Positions 12,152 to 23,779 of a stretch of 64,000 nucleotides of DNA are shown here, in pieces. Made by a program: the position numbers and the translations under genes. The DNA is taken from contig OX344763.1 of assembly GCA_947034895.1 (NCBI GenBank), positions 80,619,093 to 80,683,092 of the forward strand. The letters run 5' to 3'. A model generated the notes under the pieces. It did not search any database and had not been told where the DNA came from. It worked only from the letters and a program-made list of their open reading frames with translations. The stretch's first letter is position 1; every line of letters begins with the position of its first letter. Source of the stretch: Rhytidiadelphus loreus. Its lineage: Eukaryota > Streptophyta > Bryopsida > Hypnales > Hylocomiaceae.

Positions 12152-12583
12152 CTAGGTTGCGTAGTTGGATTGTTAGTTTTAGTGTTTTGTCTTCATCGCG
12201 GGTTTTCCGGATGTGGGACCTGCTGATCCGGAATGCTAAGTAGTTCCGGATTTCTAGGAATTTAACGGCTTTCCATTTTTCCCGGAATGGTCACTTGGCC
12301 GTTGTCCGGATTTTTAGCTGGCCGTTGGCCGCTTTTTCTTTGGACCGTTTTGGTCGTGTTGTTTTGGTTTTTAAGGGCGGGCCGGCTTGTGGCCTGTCAT
12401 TCCATTTTGTGTCATTCAATCTGAGCACCCAAGAATAAACACCTTGGGAATCATTATCTTGCGTATCGTGTCTTGATTACTTGTGTGTGGGTGTATCCGG
12501 GAGAGTGTGCAAGGTAGGAATCCGGATTGGTTGGTATCCGGATCCGGTTGAAGGTATTTTGCAGAATAGTTTAGATTGAACTT

Positions 12584-13008
12584 GAGGAGCTGTGCGTGGT
12601 GCCTTTAAATTGCTGGAACGGTGATCCGGTGGGATCCGGTAGTGGTCAGGGAGCTAATCCGGAACTCATGAGTAGTTTCGTGCAGAAGTCAGCAGCCGCC
12701 AAGTGGAACAGTCCTAAACCATCGGAAGGTCTGCCAACCTCAAGAACGGTCAACAGCTAGGAAGTAAGTCCTTTAGTTCCGGATTCCAACTATCCGCGGT
12801 TGTTTTGCGGTTGAGTCTAGTTTACAAGTGAGGAGCTGTGCGTGGTGCCTTTAAATCGCTGGAACGGTGATCCGGTGGGATCCGGTAGTGGTCAGGGAGC
12901 TAGTCCGGGAACTCGAGAGTAGTCCCGTGCGGAAGTCGGCAACCGCCTAGTGGAATATTCCCAAACCACTGGAAGGTCTGCCAACCTCAGGAGTAGGCAA
13001 AAGCTTGA
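12584..13008 (+). repeat. Tandem duplication in LTR-like unit 1 (period 246 bp)
   Basis: The block that begins GAGGAGCTGTGCGTGGTGCC at 12584 is repeated from 12830, and both copies run to GGTCTGCCAACCTCA. The copies differ at scattered positions. Unit 2 has only a faint single counterpart, so the duplication probably arose in this lineage. It lies after the ORF, in what would be the R/U5 part of an LTR. Confidence 0.8.
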
Positions 13009-13729
13009 TCCGGAAAATAGCTGAGTGTCGTTGTAGTAAGGGCGGGTGAGGGTGTATCTCTGCGTGACCTACCTTCCGGGTGGCCACCCGGAATGTTGTG
13101 AGAGGGACCATCTTTCCTCCTTACCGGACTGAGAACTTTGAGGACGGATAGTTGTTTGTTGTTTAGGAGTTGATAAGCGTGTTACTTGAGTAGTGATGTT
13201 CCCCACCCCTCGGAAAGAGCAAGTGAGGACTCTCTGAGGGTAAAACAGAGGTACCAAAAACCAGTGTGACGGATAGTGAGAGTAGAAATCTGGACCAAGG
13301 TGGATCTGGATCTGATTCCGGAAGACAATATTTTCAGAACTTGGTGTTTGTGTTGTGCCAGATCCTACAGCGGATTGTCATTTCCGGGTAGATCCGTAGT
13401 TCCGGAAACTTATCTATCGCGACAACATCTGGAATTCCCTGGGACGATAACTCGTGTCATCTTAACACTTTTGTGGTGTTAAAGATACCTACGCCTAGAC
13501 TGCACGTACGACAGTTTATATGGAGATTTTTATTTATTTTAATAAATATTTTTTTTAAACCAATGCATCCAATATTTTTTTTTTTTCTTGAAACAAATGG
13601 ACAATTTGCATGCAATATTCTTCACTCAAGCTAATGATATAATGAAATTTTCCATTTAGATTATACTTTCCACGATACAATCAATCAAAGTTTGTAACTT
13701 AAAATCATGAATTCTTAGGAAGTAAAAGG

Positions 13730-14206
13730 TTAAGGACCAAAGTCTCTTGGGGGGACACTTGGGATTTCGGGCTAGCTTGTTGGATCTAGATTTCTAACCT
13801 GATTTTTTGGGACATTCTGGCATTACAAGATTTTATTGGAGGTCTTAGGTGTGTTGGATTGACCTCGAAATTGGTATGCATATGCCTAACTTGATTACCT
13901 ATAAGAAAAAATTAAGACTTCATGGTGTGTAGTGCAAAAAATTTGAACACAAAGTGGTCAAAGGCATCTGAATTTCTAAGGCAATATGGGAAAAAAAAAG
14001 AAAAAGACTTTGAATGTAAATATCTATCAATCCGTACGGTGAAACCTCACAAAAATTTTACCACACCCTCTCATGCAAGCTAAATTCAAGATCCTACGGT
14101 TACATTTTACAAAAATCTATTTTCAAGACTTTGTGAATGATCGCAGCAGAAATGGCATTTTCAGTGGTTTCGGAGCTAGAAAATGCCTCGGTCCTTTAGG
14201 GGTTAA
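13730..14206 (-). mobile_element. TTAA MITE, short subfamily (477 bp), inverted
   Basis: The right end reads GGTCCTTTAGGGGTTAA and the left end TTAAGGACCAAAGTC, which has lost the CCCCTAAA block. Orientation is opposite to the 7132 copy, which shares its interior. TTAA is present at both ends. Confidence 0.65.
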
Positions 14207-14288
14207 TATAATATTATATATACATATATAAATTTCAACATGATATATACATTTATGTTTATTTTATAACATGTTCTGTAGAATTATT

Positions 14289-14865
14289 CCTAACCCATAA
14301 AGTCTGAACTGTAAACCCTATTTTCGGAAATAACCCACTGAAAATTGTCAATTATGCTACATTCACCTATGAAGTAAATTTTTGAAAAAAAAATTAGAAT
14401 GATCTTGTCCTACACTTGTCTTACATCATGTTATCAATTTTTGGTGATGTTTGACCATATAGATTGAACAATATTAGCATTCCAAGTGGAAGAAAAGAAT
14501 TTCTTTCAAGATCATCCTATGATTGCCCACAAAACAAGAAAATCCATAACTTTCGCATCATGAATCCAATTGGAATGAATCAAAGCTTCCCATTTAGAGG
14601 AAAATATAATATATAAGAAAAAGAAACATTCAATTTTGTTTCAAATTTCTAGTGGATTTTTTGGGTTGCCCGGTCTCATCCATTTTGAAGTTCATAGGTT
14701 ATGGTGCAATAACTTTTGCGCACGGACACCAACTAAAACATAAATTATATTTTCTAAAAACTCATCAATTTATCTATCTTATGAAAAAAATCCTAAAAAT
14801 TTCAGTAAAAAATGAGATCAAAGGAGCATACCCGAAATTCATTTTGTCCTCCTTTACTTGACAAA
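14289..14865 (+). mobile_element. TTAA MITE family, diverged copy
   Basis: The left end CTAACCCATAAAGTCTGAA is a decayed form of TTAACCCCTAAAGTCCCAA. The interior keeps the family blocks (GTTTGACCATATAGATTG, GCCCGGTCTCATCC, ATAACTTTTGCGC). The right terminus is lost near CATTTTGTCCTCC. Confidence 0.55.
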
Positions 14866-15713
14866 ATCACGAAATTCATTAAAGTAGGAGGTCCACAAAA
14901 CAAAAATAGACCATGTAAGGGACACAACTAAATTTCAAAGAGGTGAAACAACCTGAAGTATTTTTCAATGAAATTTCATTGATAGACAAAGAAAATTGAC
15001 ATGTAAATCAAGTCCTTTCCTATTATGTATATGAAGCTTCATGGAATTAGTTATGAAATTTTGAATGCAATTTTGGGAATAAAAAAAATAGGAATACATT
15101 TATATTAGTTAAATTTAAGCACTCTTTCTTTATGTTTTTAATAGGAAGAATACCAAATATTGAAATCGTGACTCCAAATATTTTTGTCCATCACAATTCA
15201 CAAGGGTCAAGGTGTGTGTTGGACATAGATGTACTAATAAGTGACAATTTACTTTATGTAGGAAGGTCTACAGAATATAACATGCTACCTTATGCTTTTA
15301 AAAAAATAAAAATGAGGTAACAACAAGTTCGAAGCACTTCAATATTTTCCATGAACATTTGGGATAAACATGCCATCTACGATGGTGCATTCACATTTTC
15401 ACATTCGAATGACAAAATGGTAAAAGCTGGGCCATTGCTATACTTAGCTTCCAAAACACCATGGCTTAATCCATTGCATAGCAATGGCATTCAATAATAC
15501 CATGAACATGAGAAATCTATCATTCTAATAATATATTTCAATACACTATATTTGTACCGGTTTTGCACTGTACGTGACGATTGACGACCACTCATTGACA
15601 CCATTACACTATGCTTGCTACATTCTATATTGCATCATTGTATGGAAAACAACTAAATTACAATCAGGAGCCCATATTGTAAGACAAACACTACAATAGT
15701 GTTTGATTCGACT
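14866..15713. other. AT-rich non-coding, nothing recognised
   Basis: No gene-like frame, tandem repeat or element end was found. It may include 3' flanking sequence of K1. Confidence 0.4.
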
Positions 15714-16717
15714 TCATTCAGAATCTGAATCCGTAGCATCTCTTTGGCTTGGGCCTGTAGGACCACAACCATAAACACCGAGATATGGTCCTCCGCCATA
15801 GTAGTCGGGAACATATCCGCTTCGCCCACCTCCTTGTCCATAATTTGCGGAGGAAGGACCTCGAAAAGTTGGAGGAGGAATTGAATCCCCATGGTTTGAT
15901 CTTCTTTGAGTTGAACCGCCATAATAAGAGCCTCCAACGTTTTGAGAGCCATGTTGGGGGTCATGGCCATAGTGTGAACCATAGGGCCCATTTGGTGGGT
16001 CATATGCACCACGGTCACGTTGGTAGAATCCATCATACCCATCTTGTCGACCATGGTCCTCTACGCTTCTACACATTGCTTCTTGCATTTGTTGTTCGTA
16101 TTCAATGTCTTCTCGATCTTTTTTTCGCTCGTGCTTCTCTTCCAATGTCACAAGTGTTGGAGCTCCACCCTCATCGTCATCACTCGACCATTCATCTTCT
16201 CCATGTAGCACCACAACTGCAGGAAATCCAAACTGCCTTCAATTGGACCACTCTAGCTGGCAATCACTTGCAGCAGTCCAGCTAGTATAAATCATTGCAT
16301 CATTCCAATTCAGATTATCCACATGTTTCCCATAAATGGTACGCCAATCCACATCTTTGTGGAGTACAATCTCTACCCAAACCATAGCCATGTTAGAATA
16401 GTTCATTATATTAGGTTTGGAGTCCCGTAAACCCGCTAAATGCATTACTTCTTCGTAACGGTGAACAAAGTGTTGGCTCGTACATCTGGACATTTGTCCT
16501 TTCCATCGATGAACTTGTTATTCAGCGCGTTCTCGTGGCCACATTTTGGAGAGGTGAGTCATTTTTACGTACTTCTTGCATGTTGTGCAATCCAAACTTT
16601 CTTTGGCTCTTCTTTCCATCCATCTTTAGCTACGCAATTAGTATTTTCCCAGTCAGCCCAATTCATGTTTTGAGATTTGCCTTTCTTACTCTTACTCAAT
16701 GGTTTAGGGCAAGACAT
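15714..16717 (-). pseudogene. K1: K-domain gene with Gly/Tyr-rich tail
   Basis: I do not recognise the family, but four related genes lie in this window (K1-K4). The shared N-terminal domain reads here as CKKYVKMTHLSKMWPR, FVHRYEEV, MVWVEIVLHKDVDW. K1 starts at MSCPKPLSKSKKGK (16717), needs one frameshift near 16600, and has a TAA at 16518 and a TGA at 16239 in the second frame. After VDW comes a short acidic segment (EDEWSSDDDEGG), a charged helix and then a low-complexity Gly/Tyr/Ser/Pro tail with many GG and YGG units that ends in DSDSE. The tail resembles prion-like disordered regions and differs from the coiled coil found in K2-K4. A degenerate type A cluster lies about 310 bp upstream. 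Confidence 0.5.
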
Positions 16718-17029
16718 GGTAACCTTGATTACAATGAAGATAATTGATGTCCGAATTTTCCAAAAAAATTGCAACAAGTGCTTCTTACTTCGAATGCAAT
16801 GGAGTCAAACGGTTTTCCAGTTCACAGTTCCTTACATCCAAATAATTATTCAAACCACATCACTTAAAACCATCAAGTATCCAAGCACAACCGCTCACAC
16901 ACCAAACCGAAAGGGGCGCGCAGAGCCACGGATTCACATCGGGCACTGGAAAACCCACTCCGAGAGGGAAACGACTGTGGAAAAATGAGGCGTCCCAAAC
17001 GCTATTTATGGCTTTCAACGGCGCTTTAG

Positions 17030-17270
17030 GGTCCGTCCGAATCAGACGGCCTGTTATCCGACGCCCCCATTGTGCGGCCCGAAATCGACACCCAATGGAT
17101 CGCACGGTCACCGAGAATGTGCGAACGCACCAACAAGCGGACGAACAGGTCGAACGGTGCGTCAGAAGCTTGGACAGCGCGTCGGAAGGTTGGACGGGGC
17201 GTTGATTTCGGGTTTTGGGACCGTTGGAAGGTTGGACAGGGCGTCAAAAGGGCGGATGGGCAGTCTAGCA
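17030..17270. repeat. Degenerate type A cluster upstream of K1
   Basis: TCCGTCCGAATCAGACGGCC, TTATCCGACGCC and several GGACGGGCG or GGTTGGACAGGGCG variants recur over about 240 bp. The spacing is less regular than at 23.3 or 29.2 kb. It is GC-rich in an AT-rich neighbourhood. Confidence 0.5.
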
Positions 17271-17309
17271 AGGAGAATTTTGGAAAAAAAATCAACCGTG
17301 GAAAAAAAA

Positions 17310-17375
17310 AATTGCAGGCTTTGCCCTGCAACAGGGGCAATGAGGGGGGCAATTCACCGTGCCCTTTTTAGGCCC
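17310..17375. repeat. Partial copy of the 43.7-kb foldback MITE end
   Basis: The GGGGCAATGAGGGGGGCAAT block with CACCGTGCCC resembles the right end of the foldback element at 43726-44162. Only the terminal part is present. Confidence 0.4.
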
Positions 17376-17500
17376 CCTTGTGAGCACGTCATAAGTCATT
17401 ACACTATTAAAAATTGTCTACTAAGGAGGTTTAGGGTTTATGTTTTGCTATTTTGTGATAATTTTTAGAAAATGCTATACAATATAAATTATACGGTTCT

Positions 17501-18429
17501 TTAACCCCTAAAGTCCCAAGGCCATTTTTCTGTCAAAAACCATTCAAAACTGCCATTTTTACTGCGTTAGTTAAAAAAAAAAAAAAAAAACTTTTTTTGG
17601 AACTGAACCGTAGGATCTTAAACTTTACTTGTTTAAGATCATGTGGTTAACATTTCATGAAGTTTGACCGTACAGATTGAGAGATATGAGCATTCAAAGT
17701 TGAAAAAACAAGTTTTTTTGAACACTGGACTGCAATTTTAGATGACTTTCATCTCTATTTGTGGAAAAAAATTACACTGTGGAGTTTGAATTTAAAATTT
17801 AATGTGTTGAAGAATTGAATTGGGAGTTGCGGAAAAAAATTTCTAGAAATAAAAACTTGATTTTCATACTTCAAAAAATTGTCAAGTAGAAGTAGGTTCA
17901 AGATTGAAGAAAAACTAAATTGACAATAGCTCTTAGATGGGATTGAAATACAACAATCCCAACAGTGAGATAGTTCTAACAAGCAAATTTAACCTTTTTA
18001 AAAAAAAAAATTTGAAAAAATTGAAAAATTGCATTCTGAGATGAATCCTACAAGTCTTTTTTACAAAAAGATGCTTCAATTGCCCGAAAAATAAGATTGT
18101 TCATAACTTTCACATCACTAATCAAAGTGGAATGAATCAAAGCTTTAGATGTAGACAAAAACATTATCTTTGAGAATTTTTTTTTTTTTTAATTATTTTG
18201 AATTTCTGCAATATTTTTTGTGCTGCCCGCCGAGTTCAATTTTAGGCTTTTTGTGATATAACTTTTGCTTCCGGGCACCGATTGAAATAAAAATTATATT
18301 CTCACAAAGCTTATCAGATTTTCTATCTTCAAAAAAAGTTTCAAAAAATTAGGGTAAAATTTCAGCCCATAGGAACTTGCCTGAATTCCAAATTGTCCCC
18401 CGAGGGGACAATGGGACTTTAGGGGTTAA
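17501..18429 (+). mobile_element. TTAA MITE, complete copy (929 bp)
   Basis: Both ends are intact: TTAACCCCTAAAGTCCCA on the left and its inverted complement TGGGACTTTAGGGGTTAA on the right. Each end includes a TTAA that can be read as the target duplication. TTAA targets with CCCY termini are the hallmark of piggyBac-type elements; PIF/Harbinger (TTA/TAA targets) is the alternative. No transposase is encoded. The copy at 60989-61923 is collinear with it over its whole length. Confidence 0.75.
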
Positions 18430-19237
18430 TTAAAATTGTATAACATGTAGGAGGAAAATAACAAGAAGAAAGAAGTATGGAATTATTGAATTCCAAAATT
18501 CAATAGGGTTTTGCTATGCCCTTGAAAAATTAGGATCCCATTACTCCGAAATGCGTAATTTTTTTAATAAATCATGTACATCCTCTAATTCGCTTTCTTG
18601 AAAGAATTGTAGAAATTCATCAACTACGGTTATGGGGCACTTACAACTACATTTTTTGAGTAAAGAAAGAGAGATTCCATAATTGTTGACTATGTAAAAG
18701 TAGAAAACCTACCTAGAAGAATTTATTTGAAGAAATAATTATTTTTTGTTCAAATGTGCCCACTCTCTTCTGTTCCACAAAAACCTGTAGAACTTCTTTT
18801 CTACTTAATAGTTATCAATCTCACGAACAATTGCATGCAGAAATGAACACTAAAAATTTATAGATTTATTTTGTCAACACTCAAGAACATGCTCTAATAG
18901 GCTAGAACTTTGAATAAAGAGATTATTCATAATTCTCTCATAACAAATACTTGTGCAATACTACAAGGTATGAAAGCTTAACATTTTGTCATACATATAA
19001 TTAATGAGACCAAAATTAATAGATTAATAAATTCAAAATTAGAAAAATTGGTGATGGCCTTAAAGTTGACCCCTCTCTCCCCCTTCTCAATGAAATGAAA
19101 AAATATATCAATATATGGTTCAAATTTTCCATATTACAATGTCATGAATTCATGAATGAGTAGTACATTTTACAAGTAAATCAAAAACGTTCAAATGATC
19201 ATATGTGACGTTCTCCTTCTATTAATTCTCGTACATG
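18430..19237. other. AT-rich non-coding, nothing recognised
   Basis: No gene or repeat could be supported between the MITE and LTR-like unit 2. Sequence is AT-rich with scattered short homopolymers. Confidence 0.4.
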
Positions 19238-19557
19238 AGTGGTGTCGGAATCCGTAATAGCTTAGTACGGACCTTAATAGACTAAGAAAAATTAAAATAG
19301 ATCAAATTTGAAAAAAATTAGTTTAGGCATAGACTAGCGGAAACAAATAAATACTTAGAATTAGTTTAGACTTCGTTCCGGAACAAGTACGGAAGCATGA
19401 TGGAACTTGACATCCGGGTAGACGGATTCAGGAGCCGGAACGCAGGAAACCGGAACGCAGTCATTAAATTTAGTAGCTTGCGGCGGTAGACTAGGGATAC
19501 GTTACGGCGTTCCATAGCCTGCGTTCCTGTTACAGTGAACGTTGGGCGCAGGAATTC

Positions 19558-19565
19558 TATATAAA
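19558..19565 (+). promoter_or_regulatory. TATA box before the LTR-borne ORF
   Basis: TATATAAA lies about 107 bp upstream of ATG 19672 and is followed by a pyrimidine-rich leader (CTCCTCCTCATTTCTCGCCC). The same leader type occurs in unit 1 (CTCGCTGTCTCCTTC), where the TATA is degraded to CTACTTAA. Confidence 0.55.
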
Positions 19566-19671
19566 CCTAGCTCCTCCTCATTTCTCGCCCTCTTTCAGTT
19601 GCTCCGCATCTAGTTGATAGTGAGAGAAAGTGTGGTGAGTTAGGGTTACGGCAATAGGAGAGGTGAGACGG

Positions 19672-21522
19672 ATGGCAGGAGTTAGTACTTGGTATATAGT
19701 ACCGGCCCGGAAGATTAGTCCGGTATATTCGGAAGATCAGCTGCACTTGCGGCAGTTAGAAGACGACTTGATCGTCTTAGGGTGTGCAGGTCTGTTGAAG
19801 AAATCCTGGAACATCCAGAGTGACCAGGTGCTCCGGGAGTTGGCGGCAGGTGCTCCGAACCAGTACGACCAAACCGTACGTGGGCATCCGGACCAGTGGA
19901 CGGAGGAGTTGTGGGTGGAGGTGTACGGGTTCTCACTAACCGGAAGCGGATTTGCTGCCCGGACGGACTAGTACCACCAGCACAAATTCGTGAATCTACC
20001 ACACGCGAAGGAGGGCTACGCGATCAAGGACTGCCGGGACGAGAGGCACAGGCGACTGCTCCGGTTCCTGCTTCCGATTCTGTACCCGGACAAGAGTTCC
20101 CGGGTTACGGTAACCATGGCCAACACAATCTTTGGGGCGTTTCAAGACCGGGTCGTGAACTGGGGCCGGATCGTGGCGAGCGTAGTGGGGCACTACACCG
20201 GAAACTTGGCGAAGAACAAGCCTAACCCGCTGAGTACGTACCTCCTTCACCTGTACTAGCACCGGGAATTGTTGACGGAAGACGAGGTGACGGATTATGA
20301 GACTGGGCTCATCATGCTCTAGTGCAACTGCTCTGATGATGAGGAGCAGGAGACGCAGGAGTTTGAGGACGAGGAGGAGGAAGCCAAGCCGGAAGTCAAG
20401 GAAGAGAAGCCGAATCCGGAACCAAAGCAGACATAGAGGGAGAAGGAGGAACGGGAGCAGGCATCGGGAAGCAAAAGACGGAAGTCTATGATTTCGGCAG
20501 CCAGAGGTAAATTTCCGGGTCCCTTTCTCACCCAGGATAAATAGGAGTGGGAAGGACCACGCTTCTTCGAGTGCGGAGAAGAGTGGATCCGGACCGCGAA
20601 GGATTACCACGACAGGCTTACGGAGATCGTACTCCGGTCCGCAGAAGTCGTGAACTGCGAACCGGAAAATCTTCTGTACGCGCTAAAGGCGTTACCGGCC
20701 GAGTCGGAATGGAACGAGATGAGGACGGAAATCCGGAACTTGAAGACGGAACGGGACGAGCTCAAGGGGAAGCTGACTTGGACGGAAGGAGAGCTGCACC
20801 AGTCTCAAGGGGTGACGCAGAAGGCATACCAAGCGTTTCAGACCTTCCAGAAATGGATGGTGAGTCCAGCGGACCTCTATCACAAGGCGGCCCTTTACGA
20901 TGAGATGCAGAAGACGTTCGCGGCCCTCACCAACACGAAGATAGTCCGGGTAATGGTGGAGATGTCGGGCAGAATGGAGGCATCGTTGAAGGAGTTCCGG
21001 TCCATGATGGCGGACATGGATCCGAACAAGCCTCTCGACTTCGGGGGATTTCCGGATGTACCGGATGTCATCACAACTCCGACTTCGCAACCTCCCATCT
21101 CACCCATCAAACGGACAGGTCAGTTTGGGTCACTGATCAACATCGTCACTCAAGGGGGGCACTCTTCCAGATTTCTGGGTCAAGATATGCCGGTCCGGAG
21201 CAGTTTGGATGCCCGGATCGAGCTTGTCCAGAATCCGGCGCGTACGCATCCGGAGCAGTTCGAGGATATCGAACCACCTCCACCGGTCCCTATGCCTACA
21301 CCGGATCCCATTGAGATATCGGAGGAGGCAGAAGTGGAGGAGGATCCGAAGTCATTGGAAGAGGCGGACCGGTCTTTAGTCCATACGGATTCTAACAGTC
21401 CCCCTGTCCGGAAGACGTCGATCATCATCCGGGCATCCCTCCGTACACCCCAAGGCAAGACCAGCACCCGGGAACAGTTAGGATTTGACAGTAGTTCGAA
21501 GAAACAGCGGAAGGGAAAGTAG
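19672..21522 (+). pseudogene. LTR-borne ORF, unit 2 (unknown protein, ~617 codons)
   Basis: This is a homologue of the unit 1 ORF and is not a recognised family. One frame runs from ATG 19672 to TAG 21520. It contains five internal stops, at 19969, 20257, 20320, 20434 and 20542, and every one is TAG. No frameshift is needed. Matching blocks include LGCAGLLKKSWNI, AGAPNQYDQTVRGHP, LPILYPDKSSRVTVTMANT and LSTYLLHLY. A Glu-rich acidic linker and a basic patch (SGSKRRKS) follow, then a probable coiled coil (about 20640-21010), a Pro/Glu acidic region and a basic end KKQRKGK. The stops sit where Gln (CAG) would suit the sequence, consistent with C-to-T change at CAG. An upstream TATA suggests its own transcription. 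Confidence 0.6.
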
Positions 21523-21707
21523 TTAGTTTGACTAATAGTTTTTCAGTTACCATTTTGTTAGACTAGTAGTTCCGGGTCTCAGTCAGAACCTAGATTCCGG
21601 ATTTTCAGGGGTAAGTTTTAGTTAAACTTATCCGCCCGAACTTTTAGGGCAGTTTAGGATGGTGTTTAGTGGCACTTTCCGCGGGTTTTACGGCATGTTG
21701 TTTTGCT

Positions 21708-21716
21708 TATAAAAGG
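21708..21716 (+). promoter_or_regulatory. Second TATA box, after the LTR-borne ORF
   Basis: TATAAAAGG is followed by a small hairpin (GGACC-GCTTGT-GGTCC) and a pyrimidine-rich stretch. In an LTR reading this is the U3/R boundary that would start the genomic RNA. Unit 1 has TTTTTAAGGGCGG with a similar CCGGCTTGTGGCC at the same place. Together with the box at 19558 it gives a two-promoter layout. Confidence 0.5.
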
Positions 21717-22626
21717 AAGGGACCGCTTGTGGTCCCTCATTCCTTTTCTTGCTATTCCTTATTTTGAGCAGTAAATATATGTTTGCATTTTTATTGTCTT
21801 TTTACTCATTGCCGTAGTTTTCTTTGTGGGTCCTTGGTTTCCTTTTCCTTGGAAGTTTTAAGGTTGCTTGGGCGCTTGCTTGAAGGTTGTGGCTAAAGAG
21901 TAGAGAGGTGGTAAGGAGGAGTCCGGATTTAGGGTTTCCCGGGTTTGTGAACTGTGTGTTGTCCAGGGAAGCGGTTTTAGCGTGTATAGGAAGTTGTACG
22001 GAGTCCGGCGTTGGTGGTGTGGGTGCAAGTCCGGAAGGCCAGGGAGGATTCCGTGCGGAGATAAGCAACCGTCTGTGGAAAACCCCCGCTCACCCGGAAA
22101 GTTCCGTCAGTCTGCAAACACAAGTTGGAGCGCTAGTATCGGACCCCGTCTCAGTTTCCGGGTAAGTCTTGTATTTGTCGTTGTAGCAAGGGGGGTCGGG
22201 TTGTATTCTGAGTGACCTGCTTCTGGAGAAATCCGAAGTTGTGAGGGTCAGCCAGTCTGTTCCTTGTTTGTGACGGAAAAATCTTTGGGTACGTGTCATT
22301 AGGAAGTTAGAGTTTGTCGGATACAAGGAGTGGCGTTGTCCTTATCCCACCGAAAAAGTCAGTGAGGACCCTCTGAAGGTAAAACAGAGGTATCGAAAAC
22401 CGTGTGTCGAGTTACGGATCTGGTGTTTGTGAGAATCTGGATCCGGTAGAGAGTCCGGAAAGAGATAGAATCCGGGTGGGGAGTGAAATTTGAAGTAATC
22501 ACATTAAATCGGATTAGATGGAATTTAGAACACCCTCTGGGGTTCCCTGGGACGATATTCCGTGTCATCTTGCCACGTTGTTGTGGTTAAGAGCGCTTAC
22601 TACAGTATTACGCGTACGACAAGTGG

Positions 22627-23284
22627 TCATCATATTCAATTGTCAATTTCGTGGGACAACCTTTCACTTCTGCAATTTACACTGTGTCATGTAATAATTC
22701 ATACCCGGAAATATAGAAATGAATAACTAATTAGTCGATGAGGTTCACATGTATAGTACATTTAAATTATGACATGTAGAGTACAAGTTCAATGGATCAA
22801 TTACACAATGGTTTCTACATTCAAATTACATTTCAACCAACATTTCCACATTGACTTTTTAAATCATATCTTAAAATCATAAAAGAAGTCATGTACTTTG
22901 TGGATCCAAAAAAATAAATGTCTTCAAAGTGCAATGTAATAATGTATCCATGTAACCATGTATAGAGGGTGAGCCAAAATTGCTACAACATTATATTGGG
23001 ATGGTAGGAATACAAGGTGAAATCGTCAAAGCGATGCCGCATGCTGCACCAATTTTTTGTTGAGCACATGAAAATTTTATATGTAAATTTCATAATTTGT
23101 AGGGTTTAGGGTTTAGGGTTTAGGGTATAGGGTTTAGCATTAGAAAGAGTCATACAATGTAGGGAAGGAAATGAACAATAAGCTTTCACACATTGGATGC
23201 TTTCTACATTTCATTGATTATTTTTTACAGTGATTTAACTATTTCAAGGATCCGTTGTTTGAACAGTGCGTACACAGTTGGCGG
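22627..23284. other. Non-coding, contains short telomere-like repeats
   Basis: AT-rich DNA without a credible gene. At 23100-23137 there are about five TTTAGGG-type units, one altered to TATAGGG. No other structure was seen. Confidence 0.5.
23100..23137 (+). repeat. Interstitial plant-type telomere repeats
   Basis: Roughly five tandem GGGTTTA units with one variant unit. The heptamer is the usual plant telomere repeat. Such short internal runs are common and do not imply a chromosome end. Confidence 0.7.
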
Positions 23285-23575
23285 ATGACAGTTCAGCAGG
23301 TTCGTGTAGAGGATCCGACAGCTTGATCGGAAATCCTAAATATCTAAAACCCATCCGACAGCCTCCTCCGACGGCCACAGCCTGTTCAGTCCGCCTGATC
23401 GGTCGCAGGCGACTCCAGATCCGTCTTCCGACGGCCTAATCGGACGGCCACGATCTGTTCGGTCCGCCTGATCGAACAACCAGGTCCGATCCGACGACCA
23501 AGAGTCGGACAGAGTGAGGTCTAGGACCGAATCTATATTAGGGTTGGTTTCGGACGGCTATATGATCGGACAGGC
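23285..23575. repeat. Type A cluster upstream of K2
   Basis: This is the densest type A cluster. TCCGACGGCC, TCGGACGGCC and CCATCCGACAGCC alternate with CAGCCTGTTCAGTCCGCC and CGATCTGTTCGGTCCGCC over 290 bp. A higher-order unit of about 80 bp can be seen: the TGTTC(A/G)GTCCGCCTGATCG block occurs twice. It ends about 205 bp before the K2 start codon. Confidence 0.7.
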
Positions 23576-23779
23576 CCTTCATTTCTTTTCACTTCTTCTC
23601 TCCAAGCTTGCCAAGTCAGATGTGCTGCTATTGCCTCTGGCGCTAGTTGCTCTTACTTGGTGGAGAAAAGGGGTCTAACATATTTTATTGCGGTGTGACT
23701 TTGGCAGATTTACGTACACATATATTTCATTTGACCGAATTTTTTACTTTGAATTGCTCTTCAATTCAAAGTATCAAGC

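Larger units (their letters stand above)
9719..13513 (+). mobile_element. LTR-like unit 1: TG...CA ends, 5-bp TSD, own ORF
   Basis: The unit starts TGTAGAAG and ends GTACGACA. It is flanked by the direct repeat GTTTA at 9714-9718 and 13514-13518. TG...CA ends with a 5-bp duplication are what an LTR-retrotransposon integrase leaves. No second LTR is present inside, so the 3,795-bp unit most likely is a solo LTR. It holds a long ORF (10223-12151), a 3' region with an AATAAA near 12434, a tandem duplication and a conserved block CCCTGGGACGATAA near the end. Unit 2 (19243-22621) has the same order of parts. Ginger-type DNA transposons also use TGTNR...YNACA ends, so that is the main alternative. 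Confidence 0.7.
19243..22621 (+). mobile_element. LTR-like unit 2: TG...CA ends, 5-bp TSD, own ORF
   Basis: The unit starts TGTCGGAATCC and ends CGCGTACGACA, flanked by the direct repeat AGTGG at 19238-19242 and 22622-22626. At 3,379 bp it is collinear with unit 1: 5' leader with GAAAGTGTGGTGAG, the long ORF, a post-ORF promoter-like region, the block GAGGGTAAAACAGAGGTA (GAAGGTAAAACAGAGGTA here), CCCTGGGACGATA and GTACGACA. The different flanking duplications show two separate insertions. There is no internal direct repeat, so it is best read as a solo LTR that contains a gene. Confidence 0.75.

Noticed and set aside
20547..20903. Second overlapping gene in the unit 2 ORF
   Set aside because: The frame that matches unit 1 runs through this interval; the 118-codon frame is an out-of-frame by-product of GC-rich codons.
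23100..23137. Chromosome end
   Set aside because: Only about five telomere units flanked on both sides by ordinary sequence; interstitial repeats are common.
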